Origin: Chamaea fasciata
Lineage: Eukaryota; Chordata; Aves; Passeriformes; Sylviidae
Assembly: GCA_029207755.1 (NCBI GenBank)
Contig: JARCOQ010000016.1
Span: forward strand, 12,793,307 to 12,857,306
Direction: 5' to 3'
Length of the DNA stretch: 64,000 nucleotides
The position numbers were made by a program, and so were the translations under genes. Below, in pieces: positions 36,333 through 50,200 of this stretch (within the stretch, counting starts at the first letter, position 1; every line of letters starts with the position of its first letter). The notes beneath the pieces are model-generated. The model searched no databases. It saw nothing but the letters and a program-made list of their open reading frames with translations, and had not been told where the DNA came from.

Positions 36333-39252
36333 GTGCTTCTCATCCTGCAGTCCTGACTCTCCCATTCCCAGAAGGGCTGAAAGGAGACTTGACTTCTCAA
36401 GTATTTTTACAGCTTTCAGTTTGTGGTCCTCAGGAATCCTGTGAATTCCTTTTGGAACAAATGAAATAATGCTAACACAGGATAAATTTTCACCTGTGCT
36501 CCGGGAGATTATTCTTCAATTGCCCAGAACATGCAATTTCAGAATTTGAGTCTCTATTTAACGCTGCTAACTCATCTGTGATTAGGATGTGACTTCATCC
36601 ATCCCATTGCTTGCAGGGCTGGTTTTACTTGGTGCTCCTCTCTCCTGGGCTCCCATCTGTGCAATGTGCAGCCAGCAGCTGGACGCAAACCCTGCAGCGG
36701 TGCAGCAGACACTGCACAGCTGGACCTGCTCAGCCCCGAGGGGCTGCAGCTGCAGCACCTTGGCAGGAGCTGCTGTTTCCATGGTCAGAAAAAAAATGCA
36801 CCAGGCATGCAAATTGTGGGGGACAAGAGGTTCCCTATTAAGAATGTGGGGAGTCCTACAGATTTTGGGGTTTCCTACAAAGTTCAGTTGGTTGTTCCCC
36901 TTTTGCAGTTAAAAGAAGAGCTCTCACAGCACCTGACAGTAAAGGAAAAAAGGAAAGAGCACAGAGGTGCCATTTGGCTGGTGTCTGGAAAGCCCTGGGA
37001 AAGGAAACCCTTAAGGAATTATGAAGGATAAGCTACTGCCAAGTTAACAAAAATAATCTTTAGGTTAAAAGTTTTTGCTGAATTTTGTTGTTAAAACTGA
37101 ACTGCAAACAGAAGTTCTACTGCTAAGGATATCTTAGACTTCCTGTGTTATTCTGATGATTCCATATTACTTCTGCATATAAGAAACAAGGTAGTTTAGG
37201 GAACAGAACAAGGAACTCTCTAGAATTTCATCGCTAATGTCTCCCAAATCACCTTCTATGAAAATCCCATCACAGCTGTAATTTTGGCCAGGCTTTCAGC
37301 ATCCCCTGCTGAAGAGGCTGCAGCAGGGCTGCTCTGGCAGGGAACTGCAGGTGTGACTTCTGTGAATGCTGCCTGGGGAGGTATCAATTCTGCCTGCCTA
37401 GGCCACATCACCTCCACAATACCTCGCTTTGCTCCCATGAGGAGGATCACATTTTTCAGTTTTTTCAGGGAGAGAAGTGTCTACAGAGATGCATTCTTGC
37501 TTTGGTTTATTTGGTCTGTACCCAGTTACCGTATTAGGTGACTATTTCTCAATAAGTCACCTGTCCATTTTCATCAAAGCATCTGCCACTCATAGGAGTA
37601 TTGCTCAGGGCTTTATGCATCCATTTCTGACTGATTTTCCCATTAATCTGTTCCAAAATGTACAAACACATGCACACAGGGAAGTGTAAATTCCAGTCAG
37701 ATGGAAGTTGGATTTGAAACAAATAAATTTACATGTAAAGTTTGAGAAGCTCTCAGAGCACTGTTAGTAAGTAACTGATCAAAATTAATTTTAATATTAA
37801 TTGTAGCACTCTGGTACTTCCATCCACATGTCTCTATAAGCACAAGGAAACCAGCTCCATTCATTCACCCATTTTTTCCTGCCCACATCTCCCCAGATAA
37901 CCCCTCTGTGTGCAGCAGGACAGGAGCTGCAGGACCAACCCTTCAGGCTGACCACGAGCTCCAGGGAAACGCCCCTTTTCAGTGCTGGCGTTAAGTGTGT
38001 TAAAGCAGGATGGAAATTCCAAACATTTTTGCCTAGAAGCTCATTTTTGGGAGCCCAAGGTGCAACAGCACTGCCAGGGGCACTAAGTGCATGGATGTTT
38101 CGCAGGTTTTCAAAAGGCAGACTCAGGAAGCTGTTAATAAGAGTCAACCATCAGGAAGAGTTTTCACTGCCATGGAAGGAAAGATCTTAAAACAATACAT
38201 GATACAGCTTCTTTTTTTTTTTTTTTTTTTTTTTTATTCAGTGGTGGAAAAAAGTTTTTGTTTTTTTATTTTCACCTAAAAAAAAAAAAGATAAGATGAA
38301 TACATATTTAAACATTTTAGATGCAGACTCCCATATTGCTACATTTTCCTTTTTTTTTCCCCTCTAATGAAATGAAAAGAGAACTATAATTTTGTGGTAT
38401 CTTCCACTCAGCTCCAGAGGAGCATGAATGAAATGGCATTAGTGCATCATGCAAATGTTGCTCAGGACTAATTGAAGCATGAAATTCAAGAGGATTCTGG
38501 GGTGTTTGGTAGAAAATGCATTAAGGGCAAATGCAATAAAACCAATCTTTGAAAATGCCTTCTTCCCCACCTGCAACCTCAGCCATGCTGTACTTTGGGG
38601 GGTTTGTACTCCAGAGATATCTTTTTTAGCTATCTTGCCTGCCTTGGTTCTCATTTGCATGATCTAAAAATCACTCCAACAGTGAGAGATGAGGAGAAGC
38701 AAGGAGTAAGTCACAAAGAATAAGTCTGGCACATAAACAAACGCTTTAAGATGACAGAGCTTGAGGAGAGAGTTGAAGAAAGAGAAAATGTAAAATAAAT
38801 TTCTCCTTGGAAATGTAATTAAAACCCCTCAAGTAACAGCTACACTATTTTATGACTGTGAATTTACAAAAAACAAAACAAAACAAAACCAAACCAAAAA
38901 AAAACCCACCAGGCCAGAACTGACATCAGCTCGATAAGAAAAGCTGAAGGAAAGGGCCTTTTATCTTCAGACAGAACTCTTGGGGAACAGACTGAGGCAC
39001 CAAGTGCTCCAGGTGATGAGAATGGGCTGGACAATGGCCACAGTCACCAGAGCTGATGTCAGAAGGAACCCAGGTGTCTTCTTGTCCATCCCTGCCCAAG
39101 GAGCCAGAGCTGACAAACCCGGGGCAGAAGGAGCCCAGGTTCAGAGGGAGCCTCAGGGTGATCCCTGTGCTGCCCGTGGAGCTGCCTGGGGCAGGGATCA
39201 GCCTGGATCTTCCCTGGCACCAGGACCTGGATCCCTGCTGGTGGCCACAGGT
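36333..39252. other. Non-coding stretch with long T and A runs
   Basis: No gene was recognised. T24 at 38212-38235 and A12 at 38278-38289 lie 42 bases apart and could fold on each other. An A/C-rich low-complexity tract lies at about 38869-38907. A GC-richer patch at 38.98-39.25 kb has open frames with no recognisable domain. Confidence 0.45.
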
Positions 39253-39627
39253 TGTGGGAAAGGGATTTTGTGGACATTGTTGAGAGAGAAATGGAACTGG
39301 AAATAAGTTTCAAGTGATGGCCTTGCAAATAAGACTGGATACTTTGGAGAAATAGAACTATGAAAGGTGTATGACAGTAGGATCCATGCAGGGTATTTTT
39401 AGATGATTGGCTTTAAGGTATTAGCAGCGTTGTGTGGCAAAAGCTGAAAGGCCAAAAAGTGCTAATAATGGATTGTAATTAGGAAATAGTTGGCTTCTGA
39501 TTGTGATTGTGTGAATTATACCATCTGCACTGTCTCACCCTTCACATGCGACTGAAAATGGAATAGAAGTTTTTAAAACACCTCTCAGTTGCCCCATCTC
39601 TGGGTCAGAAAAAGGGATAATCCAACA
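39253..39627 (+). mobile_element. Solo LTR, ERVK-like, family A copy 2
   Basis: It begins TGTGGGAAAGGG and ends ATCCAACA, matching the ends of the 11.38-kb LTR. The shared U5 motif CCTCTCAGTTGCCCCATC and a shared GATTGGCTT block confirm the relationship. The polyadenylation signal is decayed to AATAGA (39562-39567). The flanks ACAGGT and AGAAGT agree at only 4 of 6 positions, so the target duplication is degraded. The length of 375 bp and lack of viral genes nearby point to an old solo LTR. Confidence 0.75.
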
Positions 39628-42600
39628 AGAAGTGCCATCTGTCCCTGCACACCTGGGACAAGCTCCACGTGCCCAGCCCCTGCAAGGGCAGCCTGGCACC
39701 CTGGCACAGGCACTGCAGTCAGACCTGGGCTCAGCACCCAGGGAGGAATCCCGCATCCTTGCACACCCTGGGAAAGCCACCAGCCTCCACCCTCAGGGCA
39801 GGGAGAGTCTTCTCCACAATGTCATAATACCATTGATTCCTGAAATACAAGGAAGACAAGGAACAGCTCATCTGGCATTTATTGCCGTGTATAAACAGTG
39901 GCAAAATCGTCTCCACATTAGAGAGACAGATTTGATTCGACACATCCGAGTTCAAACACACACCCTGGCTAGGCAAACACAAGGGAGTGTGCCAGAATTC
40001 TCAAAATGCCTCACAATACAGCAAGGGAACCGACACAGGAAACAAAAACCTCAATTAGAAGCTGAGGTGCAATACTAGCAATGACATGCTCATTTGGCAA
40101 AGTATTTTACACTCTGTGCCTTGCACAGTCTGAGGAGGAGTTACCCTCAGTGAAAGCTGGTGTGTACATGGAGGTCATGCCAGCCTAGGTGCAGAAATAA
40201 ATCCCTTTTCAGCAAAGTAGTTAAACTGAACAGGCCTGTATTGCCATGGTGTTACAACACTATTTCTATAATATTTCGTTCCAGGGAAATTGTTGTGTAA
40301 AACAAAAGGGCTGAATGACAAGAACATACTGACATCTGCTGGCTTCTCCAAATGCACTTCTCTCAAAATTAGGATTTATTGTCCTCAGCAGGTTTTTCCC
40401 CTATCTAATGGGCTGCATAAAAAATTAACGTTGTCTGTCTCTCAATATACAAATGAAACCGGTTATTCTGTGGTTGCAAATGTTAAAGTGCATGTCACAT
40501 TCCGTGGTTAAACAATTCACACAAATATACTTCTCTTCCATATTTGACTTCTAAAGGATCACAGGAAATTACTTTTTGCCTAATTTGTATAAAAACACCC
40601 AGCGATAGGGCACAAAATTTACATCCAAATAATAACTTCCCTCATTTCTTTGCCAACCAAAGACCAGTATTCCCAATTTACTATCCAAAAGTGTAACTGG
40701 AGCTGTCACTCAGGCCAGGCTCATAATGGCAAGTATTGTCTCACAGCAATGATCAGCCAATTAAAAGACCAGATTTCATTTGTATTAACACTGTGGCCAA
40801 AGGAGACACGCAAAGATAACACACAGATCACCCAGCACACCTATGCAGAGTGATACCTGAACTCAGCAGAGAAGATCAATCATCCCTTATCATTCACCAC
40901 AATCCACACAGGCATGTTGAGGACCACAATATAGTGCCAAAGCCTGCAGAGCTCCCACACCTGCAGCCTGCAAAAGTCAGAAATCCCAGCTACTACATGC
41001 AGCTCTAACCTGGCATCCCTGTGAATAGGGAATATTCTGTAAATCTTCATGCACTTCTACATTTATTATTTGAAAAGGCGGTGATAAATTCGTTTAATGC
41101 TTGCTGTAGGAATCCTGGCTTAGCATTTCCTCCCCTGTGTGCGCTATAACACAAAGTTATGGATGACAATTTAAACACAAAATAGAAGGAATTCAAAATC
41201 ATAATTCGCAGTGTCAGCAACTCAGAGGTGTTGCGTTTAGTTACTGAGGCATAAATTTGCTATTAGAAACAATGATGCAAATCATGAAATAATAACAGTT
41301 GCCAAGCTGTGCTTAGTGCAGCTCATAAACACCTCAATATCTCTGTATTTCCACATCAACTATCAGCTGCAAGGTCAATTCCTTTTATCAGCTCATTAGG
41401 TAGACACACTTCAGAGTTGTGAAAAGGGGAATGAAACCCACAAATTCACCTTTTGAAGGCATTATTTGAGTAAATTCCTCCTGTATGCACTGGTGTGTTC
41501 TGCTGAGCGCACCACCCTGCCAGGCAGGGCCACCCACACTCCAGGGTCAAGCAGCAATAGCACTGTGCTACAACATTCATCTGGAATTCCCTTTCAATTT
41601 CCTCATTTGAGACAGTTTATTAAATTATTTAAACTTCTTATATATTTAACATCAGCAGAGAAAATTCTGAGGGGAAAAAAAAATAATGAAAGGAAGGGGA
41701 ATGCGTTATTGCCCTAAAAGTCTCCTACTCTTTCAAAGGGGATTCCAGATTCTTCAAACTCACAGATGACAAGAGCCAGCCTTCCAGCAGAGAGGAAAAG
41801 TGCATCCTTTGGAGATCCCCAAAGGCACTTTTGGCCACAGGATCCTTGTTTGCCCCACTCAGCCCAGCACACAACCCTGCCAGAGCCATGGGGAAAATAC
41901 CAGGACTGGGGCATTAAAAAAATAATAATAATAACAATTAAAAAAAAAAAAAAAGACCAGCTTTTGTCTTATCAATTCAGAGGCCTCAAAATGACCCTCA
42001 AAGGTGCAGGCTCCCCCATGAGCTGCCCTGATATGGACTGGCAAGAGTGATGAGGGAGGCGAGAGGAGAAGCACAAATGGTACACAGTGAAAGGACATCA
42101 AAAGTGTTCCTCCTCCCCGTTATGATCAATATCATTTCCTACTGATTTACATGACAGAAGGTCTGGAGAGCTTTTGGGGCTCCCTTTGGAGACCTTCAAA
42201 GAAGAAGAACCAGGAGATCAAACTACGTGGCCTCTTAAGCAGCAAAGGAAGCAGGCAATGCAAGAGGTGTTAACACAACCCAGCTCAGGAGTCCTTTGGC
42301 CATGTGGAAACACCGGCTGAGGCTGAGCTTCTTAAAACAATACTGAGACCTGATAGGACAGCTTTGATTTAAACACAGCTACAGCAATAAAGCATCCGAT
42401 TTACCACCTAAAATTTCCCTCAGCTAATAAAAATGCATCCACTTATGCAACTAATAGAGCATTCCTTTATTGGCAAAGTGTGAATCTCTCAGAGCAGAGC
42501 ATACACGATGACTACAGTTTGATTTTGGCAACCAAAAGTCTGAAATGTGCAGGTGGGAAGAGTTTTTCACCTTTCTCACTTACACTCCATTTCTACCTCA

Positions 42601-44743
42601 CTTGCATTTATTACTTCCTTGTGAACAGTGTGTACATGTACCATGGAGCAGTTAATGAGAACTATTCCAAAGACTAGAGAAAACTTTATTCAATCTAATT
42701 TGTACCTTAAGAACTCTTGAGCAACTTGAAAGATAGCCTCACCCTGAGAAAACTTCAATAATTATTATTATTTTTTTAACATAGAAATCAGAGTCCAACC
42801 TTTTTGTTTCTTGCACAGTCAATGACAAAATATTTACAAAAATACTCCCCAATATTCATTGGGGAAACAATTTTTACAATTTTAAGATTTCCTATCCCCT
42901 AGAAATACTTGCATTAGAAATTTGGATTCATATTTTAGTCTACTGCTTTGTAAGAATGCAAACATGGAAAGAGAAGAAAATCTATGTTATTTCCAATATC
43001 AAGGGAAACTTCCTAATTTTCCTTTACTGTGCCCACTTGCAAAGCTGTAACAGCAAAGCATCACACTGACTACTAGATATACTTATTAAAAACTGCACGG
43101 TTTAAGACATGTTGATAAAGAAACACTGATATTGAGAATTATTGGTTTATTCATCAACACGACTCTCCCCAAAACACAACATGTATTAAACATGCCCCCC
43201 AGGCTGTCAGGCCCATGTCAATCAAGCTGAGCTGGTGACACAGACCCTGCCAGGCCCATCACAGCTCTGTGCTCACCGCTTGAAAACAAATTTGCAACTC
43301 CAGCCCAGGTAACTGTGCTGATTGGAACAGAGGTGCTGTAACCATTAACTCTGGAGAGACTTGATTTTTACCTATGTGTATTTCCTGTGATGATGTATTT
43401 TCCTAAATTTGATCCCTTTGATTGCCTGAGTTTTAAAATGGTTTTAGATTACTTCTTTTCATTGCAGAGAGGGTTTCTACCTGGTACCCAGAGATGGCAT
43501 CATGATCTCACTGTCCTTTGCAGCTGCCCCACAGCCCTGCAGAACCCTTGAAAAGCACCGTCCTATTTAGTACACAATAATGGATTTAGGTTCCCACACA
43601 GCCCAGTTTGTACATCATGAGATTTCAGGCGACGCTTGAGTCCCTTTTAAAATCCACTCAGGTTCTGCCACGCACACAGATTTTAAGGGAGGCAGTTCTC
43701 TGCCTGCACTGGAGCAGCAGATTGAGTCCATTCAAAAGCAGGAACACAACCAGGAGCACTGAAACAATGGGAAGGGGAAAATCTCTGGCTAAACCACATT
43801 ACAAGATAAACATGTAAGGAGAGTTGTCATCACAAGTTGATTACAGACCCTCCAGCTGCGAAATGGCAATTGCTGGAAACAAAATGCTGCCCACAGTGTT
43901 TGAAGGGGCCAAAGCAGCTGACTGCATCATTCTGCCCGTTTGAAGCAATATGTCCCAAGAAGAAGTGATCCATCAGGTGGCTCATTGGATATGGCAGAAC
44001 CCAGAGTGAGGATGAAAGATCACATCAGCACCAAAGCTGACTGATGAGGAGGCTTTTTACAGTGGGAGGAGTAAAAGACAGCTTCAGTATCAAAGAACGT
44101 GTGATTTTAGCATGAGGCTCATGCAGAGCAGGAGGATCTGGCTCTGCCCTTTACCCCAGAGAGCTCCATGCACCTGGGCACAGGTAAACCCCACCCTGCC
44201 CCACCTCACAACTGGGCTTTAGGGCTGATTTTTCACAGAGTGCCACAGGATCCTCAATAACCAGCTACAGCCGGAGATTCATCACCAAAATGAAGTGAAA
44301 GCAACGTTGTAAAACAGAAATAACAAGACCAAAAGGCACATCAAAAACTCACAGGTAATATCAGGGACCAGAAAACAGTCAGAATGAATTAATCTGGTTT
44401 CAAGCTGAGGACATTCACAGGGAAGCAAGTATCTGAAACACACAGTATGGCCAATTTGGGCGTTTGGCAAGAGCCCAGCACTGGTAATGACCAGGGCAAA
44501 CCCGGTGGGTCCCCCGTGGAGGCAGCTGCAGACTCACACAGCATCACGATGGCAACGAGAGCAGGGCACCAGGAAAGGAGGGATCCATCTGGAGAGTGTC
44601 CTAAATTAAGGAGTGGGAAAAGGGTCTAATATCACAGAAAGATCAGGAGGATGTCTAGATCCATTCATCTTCCTGCTGGGTCACTCCGTGTGGCTCAATT
44701 CAAACTGCACCCTGGGACTTCCTTTGCATTTTTATTGTTGCAG
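39628..44743. other. Non-coding stretch
   Basis: No gene was recognised. An A15 run lies near 41940-41954, next to AATAATAATAATAAC. The part 40.1-43.2 kb is AT-rich and free of recognisable repeats. Such repeat-free AT-rich DNA can hold conserved enhancers, but nothing in the sequence alone shows this. Confidence 0.45.
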
Positions 44744-44820
44744 GCTCAAAATGGGTATCACCATGTGGCAGATGACATTTTCGGCAGCTTATCTTCGATG
44801 CTGGAGGAAAGGACATTTAG
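44744..44820 (+). CDS. Possible internal exon, function unknown
   Basis: A T-rich stretch ending TTATTGTTGCAG (44732-44743) is a good 3' splice site. The next 77 bases are open in the frame that starts at the first base and end ...TTTAG followed by GTAACT, an acceptable 5' splice site. The peptide includes NGYHHVADDIFGSLSSMLEE, which reads like real protein, but I cannot name the family. The exon would end two bases into a codon. It does not join in frame to the candidate at 47151, so other exons would be needed. It could be a chance coincidence. Confidence 0.28.
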
Positions 44821-46505
44821 GTAACTACTTACAGACACAGTGCACTGCCTGTAGTGGAGTGACACTATTTATTTATTTTTTTGTTTCAATCCTGGAGCTT
44901 CACTGTAGAGTTTCATTGTAACAGGAGAGGGAATTTCATATCATTTCCTGAGACGCTGACCAGAGAGAACCACCCAGCAACACAACTTGACACTGATGCT
45001 TCGGTGTCTTTTCCCACAGAAGTAGGAAGGCTGAAACTGCTCTATGGTCAAAAACCACACAGACTGCATGCATCCCAAGGCAAATGTTACAGAATTACAT
45101 CTATTTGAGGACAAAAGGGTTATTCTGAAAGAAGTGTTTAATATTGTATTCTATAATTTCATACAGGCGCTGTTTACAGGTTCTTTATTTACAATCAAAA
45201 TCATTTGCTTGACAAAATATCTCCATGATTCTGCATAATCCTTAATTTAGGAACGAGTGCTAACTACAATAACAGTGAATGAACAGGGCAGACAAAGACA
45301 GCGATATTGGCTCTGACAGAGACTCCCCAGCCTTTTTCCTGGATCAGTGCCAGTCAACTTGGTCTAATTTCTTTCTCCTCAAACCCTAAATTACCAATCC
45401 TCAACAACACGTGGAAAAACTCAGACACTTAAGGGCCTGTGTAACAAAACATATTGAAAAGATAAAAGCAGAAACTCAGGAACTGGCCATCCAGAGGAAG
45501 AGCAATGCTGATTCACCAGCCAAACCACTTTTGTGAGAGATGACTGCCATTAATCATTGAACAGACAGAGAAAAGATGCGCTTTTTCAAGACAACAAGAC
45601 AATTACACAATGTTTTAGTTTGAAATCCAGGGCTCTGGATCTGTTTGAAGCGCACAACAGACTGTCAGTTTTGTAAGACAACAGCATTACATGTGTGACT
45701 GTTTTCTACATGTATTTCTCATGTGTAAGCTGCAGGAAAGATAAAAAAGCCTTAAAACACCCAAAGGACAGGATGAGACAAGCCCAAGGAAACCAACTGC
45801 TCCTCCAATGGGCTTTCCCATGAGGACAGGATTTTGTAACACATGGATTTAGTGTTTTATCTCACGTGAAGATGGGGCTGATTTCAACACTGCTGAACTT
45901 ATTTCCTTTAACACAAGTACACCTGTCCAACACAACCACCCTTCCTTCCACCTGTACACAGGGGTTCTCCCACTTTCTCTAAAGGTGCTCAGACTGCTGG
46001 AGGACTTTAATTTGAAATAGTGGCACTTCCTTGCTTTAACATTCGCCTAAATTTCCTACCCACATTGTCACACACTCACACCTTGAAAACAATACACTTT
46101 TAGAGCTGGGAGTTTCAACATCAAGTTTGGTTTTCCCCAAAGTTCTCAGGAGAAAAAAAACCAAAAAAGGTATTTTAGGCCAGCTTTCTACTGCTCTGAT
46201 CATATAATGTTTGCTCACAGCTAATAGAGACTGAACTCAGATAATAAAATCCTTGCACAACTTATTGGAAGCAGCAGCCAGGAGAGCAAGATATTATGGG
46301 TGAACTCATCGAGGCAACTGGTCAGCACACATTCATACTTTATTTGATTCTAGGAAAAAAATCCAGTGGAAAAGTGAATAATAAAGGCCCAAAAGTAAAG
46401 GAAAAGTTTGAATCCCAACTACCACTGCGACAGACTCAAATCAAAGAACTACAAAACACACAGAGAGCTGAGAGTCACTAATTCCCCACTTGGGCCATTC
46501 TCTTT
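44821..46505. other. Non-coding stretch, nothing recognised
   Basis: AT-rich DNA. No gene or repeat could be supported. Confidence 0.45.
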
Positions 46506-46571
46506 AGAGTTGGACTTGATCCTTGTGGGTCCCTTCCAACCCAGAATACTCTGTGGGTGTGATTCTGTGTT
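46506..46571 (+). mobile_element. CR1 LINE tail fragment
   Basis: GAGTTGGACTTGATCCTTG, then GGGTCCCTTCCAACCCAGAA and a tail of CTGTGGGTGTGATTCTGTG match the very 3' end of CR1 on the plus strand. Only about 66 bp remain. Confidence 0.88.
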
Positions 46572-47150
46572 CTCCAGCTCTCACTACCATTGCTTGAACT
46601 CTGAGGAGCCTACAAACAGCAATTGCTTGGAGCTCATTCTAGGTTGTATCATTGAAATTCACTTTTTTAGCATTGTAACCTCTCCTTGCTGTATCCTAAA
46701 CTTTCCTGGCCAGGGGTTGTGCACTGGAGGGTTGAAGCCAAGTGTGCTGCAAACAGAAAATTTGTGTTTTTGTAGTGTTTGAACGCTGGGCCCAGGCAGC
46801 TGCACCTGGCCCTGCAGTCAGCCCCGTGATGTTTATCTTCAAGTGATTTAGTTTTGCATGCTTGCCCTCTCACACAGCCAAGCTTTCAGCTCACCCTGCT
46901 GTGACCCTGCTCCCTCACACCTTCCCAGCTGAAGCACAGGCAATTGTTTTAATGGATCTCAGTTTGCTCACACAAACTGTGTTGTGCTGCTCCTGCACAT
47001 CCCCCCTGGCTGCCTGCAGCCACACGCTCCCCGTTTGTGGCACAGTGCTTCCCACCCCTGGGAGTTACCTGAATTTTAGGGCCCTGAGTGGCAGAGGCAG
47101 CTCCTGAGGCACCTGCCAGTGTAAACTCATATTTACTGTGTTCCTTTCAG

Positions 47151-47288
47151 CTATTGGCACAGGAACATCTTGCTGTTTGGAAACACGGGATTTTAGAACT
47201 GCATCCGAAGTTGCAAAATGTTCAGGAGTTTTTAATTGACTTTGACAAAACTGCCACAGAGCTTCAGTCTTATGTTAGAGACACTTGA
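47151..47288 (+). CDS. Possible terminal exon, function unknown
   Basis: GTGTTCCTTTCAG (47138-47150) is a good 3' splice site. It is followed by 45 codons in phase 0 that close with TGA at 47286-47288. The peptide contains ELHPKLQNVQEFLIDFDKT and reads like an amphipathic helical tail. I do not recognise the family. A second frame closes after about 15 codons. The open length is modest, so chance is a real alternative. No polyadenylation signal was matched to it with confidence. Confidence 0.25.
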   Translation, partial: LLAQEHLAVWKHGILELHPKLQNVQEFLIDFDKTATELQSYVRDT

Positions 47289-50200
47289 CCATCTTCTGAA
47301 AGATACAGCCTTACAAAATACCAAACATATGGATTTTTCTTTCTTTGGTATCGTTTCTTTCCCCTTGAAAGAAGCCAAGTCAATACCTCAAAAAATACCT
47401 TGGATTTTGGAATATTCCCTAAAAACATCACTTATAAATATTCTTCCTTCTGGACGGGATCTCTGCAAAGCACAAAATCTGGAGCAGAAGAAAAGAGATG
47501 TTAGGCTACACTTATTTGGCAGGAAATAGTATTTCAAAGTATGAGAAGCCTATTTTTGGCCCTATTTTGGCTTGCTGGCCAGCTGTGAGCCATCCTGTGA
47601 ATCCAACACAACCAGCCCTTCCTGCTCTACAGAATTCCACAAACTCAGCACTGCTGTTCCACCACTGGCAACCCCATCATCCCAGAAGGGATTTTCCAGC
47701 TCCTTTCAGTTAGCTTACCATTTTTGTTGCATCAGCTTGAAGGACACAAAATAAAATTATCTAACTGTCATTTCTGGCAGAGTAAATTTTTAGCAAAATA
47801 ATAGTTTGAAAGGGAATTTAATAAATATTGAGAGCTTCATAAGCAGTTTTTAATCATTAAAGCAGACATTCAGAATATGGGATACAAACACTATCTACTG
47901 ATAACATCTGCAAGAATGCACAACATCAAGTGTCAGAGGTGGCATTGTACTCCCCAGAATGAGGACTTGCACTACAAAATAATCATGGGCACTGCAAAAT
48001 TCAATTATTTAAATAAAAGAACAGAACTACTCATAAGAAAGTGCAACTAAGCAAAGAACCCAAAACAAAGAGCAAGAAAAAGTAAAGAAAGGGTTCTCAT
48101 TAATGACTTGGGAAAAGTTGCTCAGAGACAGGAGCTTTCTGCTCTCAGGAAATAGCACAGCTCCAATTTTGCTCAATGGAGTCATCAGAAGTTCACAGAC
48201 GTTTGTGATTTCAGCCTATCAAGACCAGAAACAGTCAGGACCCCTAATAAATGCTCTGTTTGTCACTCTTTTAAGCCCTGTCTGTTTTCTTGCTTCCTAA
48301 CTCCTCAGTTTTGTTCACACTCTACTTTCACAAGGCTGCGTGAGACAAGAGGATCCCCATCTCCCACATGAACTGGGAAGGAGTCAAGATCCAACAATTA
48401 AATAGAGGGAGTTCTGACATGCATAAAACAAACTCATTTTTCAGCTACTATATATTCTCCCAGGCTGTAGTGTGATGTGTTATTCTTAATTACATAAGAT
48501 TCATCTTTTTCAGACAACAATATGCTTAACACAACCATACCTTCAATAGCTGTAAATAGTATTTCTTCTCGTGGCCAGCATTTAGGAGCTCTACCCTTTG
48601 TGGGATACAATGCTTCTAGTTAGATTAAAAAATCAGATCATGCCATTTCAAACTACAAGGTGCAAAATTAGCAATGGTGGATTTTTTTACTCAGCTTTGG
48701 TCTCACTATTTCCAAGCAGCTCAACCTTCCCCAGTGCAAGCAGATGCTGAACAGCTCCTTGGTCCTGAACAAAGCTTACCTGTCTGCACAAAGAGAGAGC
48801 CAGGGTACTATTTCCATTAAATTCCTTCTAAAAACTAGGCAGAAACCTGGTAAATCCAGCATTTATATAGGGCTGGCAAAAAAGCTGTAGCCCTCCCACA
48901 AAGCAATGAAAAAATCCTGAAAGAGCTGACTGGCCATACCAGAGGGAGAGTTTGCAGGGAACAAGATAAGATTCTTTAGAAAATAATAGGTAAGAGCATT
49001 ACCAAGAAAAAAAAAAAAAAACTCACGGAAAAGACGGCAAAAGCAGGAAGAAAAGTAAGAGAATGGGAATACAAAAAGTACACGAAGTGTGCCATCAGAA
49101 ATGACACAGGTTCGAGCTGATCCTGCCTTGGGCAGGAACACAGAGGCTGACAACGGCAGTGCCTGAGTCCCTCCTGGCCTCGCTGTTCCGCGTTTAACTT
49201 CAAGGGGGCTTTGAGCAGGGAGCAAGGAGACACTTCAAACCCACCAGCACTGAATCGTGGCCTCAGGACATGACATTCCCCCCTGTGCTGCAGCAGCAGC
49301 AGCGCAGCCAGAACCATGCAGGATCAGGCAGGCAGTGTGCAGGCACCACTGCAACTGTTCTCAGGGCTGGAAATTATTGCACCTTGCAGCCCTGCATGTG
49401 CGCCCTGGGCTGCAAATGGGGCACATCAGGCACAGGAATTCACAGTCCCACCCTCTTCCTCGACACTTGACTCCTGACAGTATTTCTGTCGTTACAGGGT
49501 AACCCTTTAATGAAAGCCAGAACAGCATCCTCATCACGTCAAGGACATCAAGTACTTCAATTACAAGAACTATAAAAATCATCAACATACTGTGAATTTT
49601 ATTCATTACATTTGTCAGTTCTATTACTGATACTCAGCTAAGTACTAATAGGGGAAAAAAAAAAGAAATACAGTCTTGACATCAGAAATACAGATTTCAT
49701 TTCAGCAAATGCTGGATCCTTTGTGTAATGTATTTAGCAGAAGAATAAACTGTAAATGAGACTTGGGAAGCCAAGCCTTCAAAGCCTGCATAAGATAGCA
49801 AGCAGATCTCGACTATAATCAGAATTCCAACATAAAAATAGCTTCCTCAAAAGCCAGTAATACAAAACGTTCTAGTAAGAGTAAATAAAAATCAATTAAA
49901 AAATACCCGCTCTAAATCACTACCATAGTCCTGATAACTGGAGCACGTGATATCAACCACTTTCCTGAAAACTAAATGATCTATTGACATACATATTGAA
50001 AATTCACACAGCCCCACTACTCTTCCCAACATATAACTTCTCCAGCAGCTACGACTATTTGATTCCTAAAAGTTAATTATTTGATCATGAGGGCTAGCTC
50101 TGTTTCAGACTGCAATCCATCCACCATCATCAATCTCTAGCACAGAGCGACAAAACCTCGCTTCTACTTTTGCAGCCCATGCATACAACTGTTTTCACAC

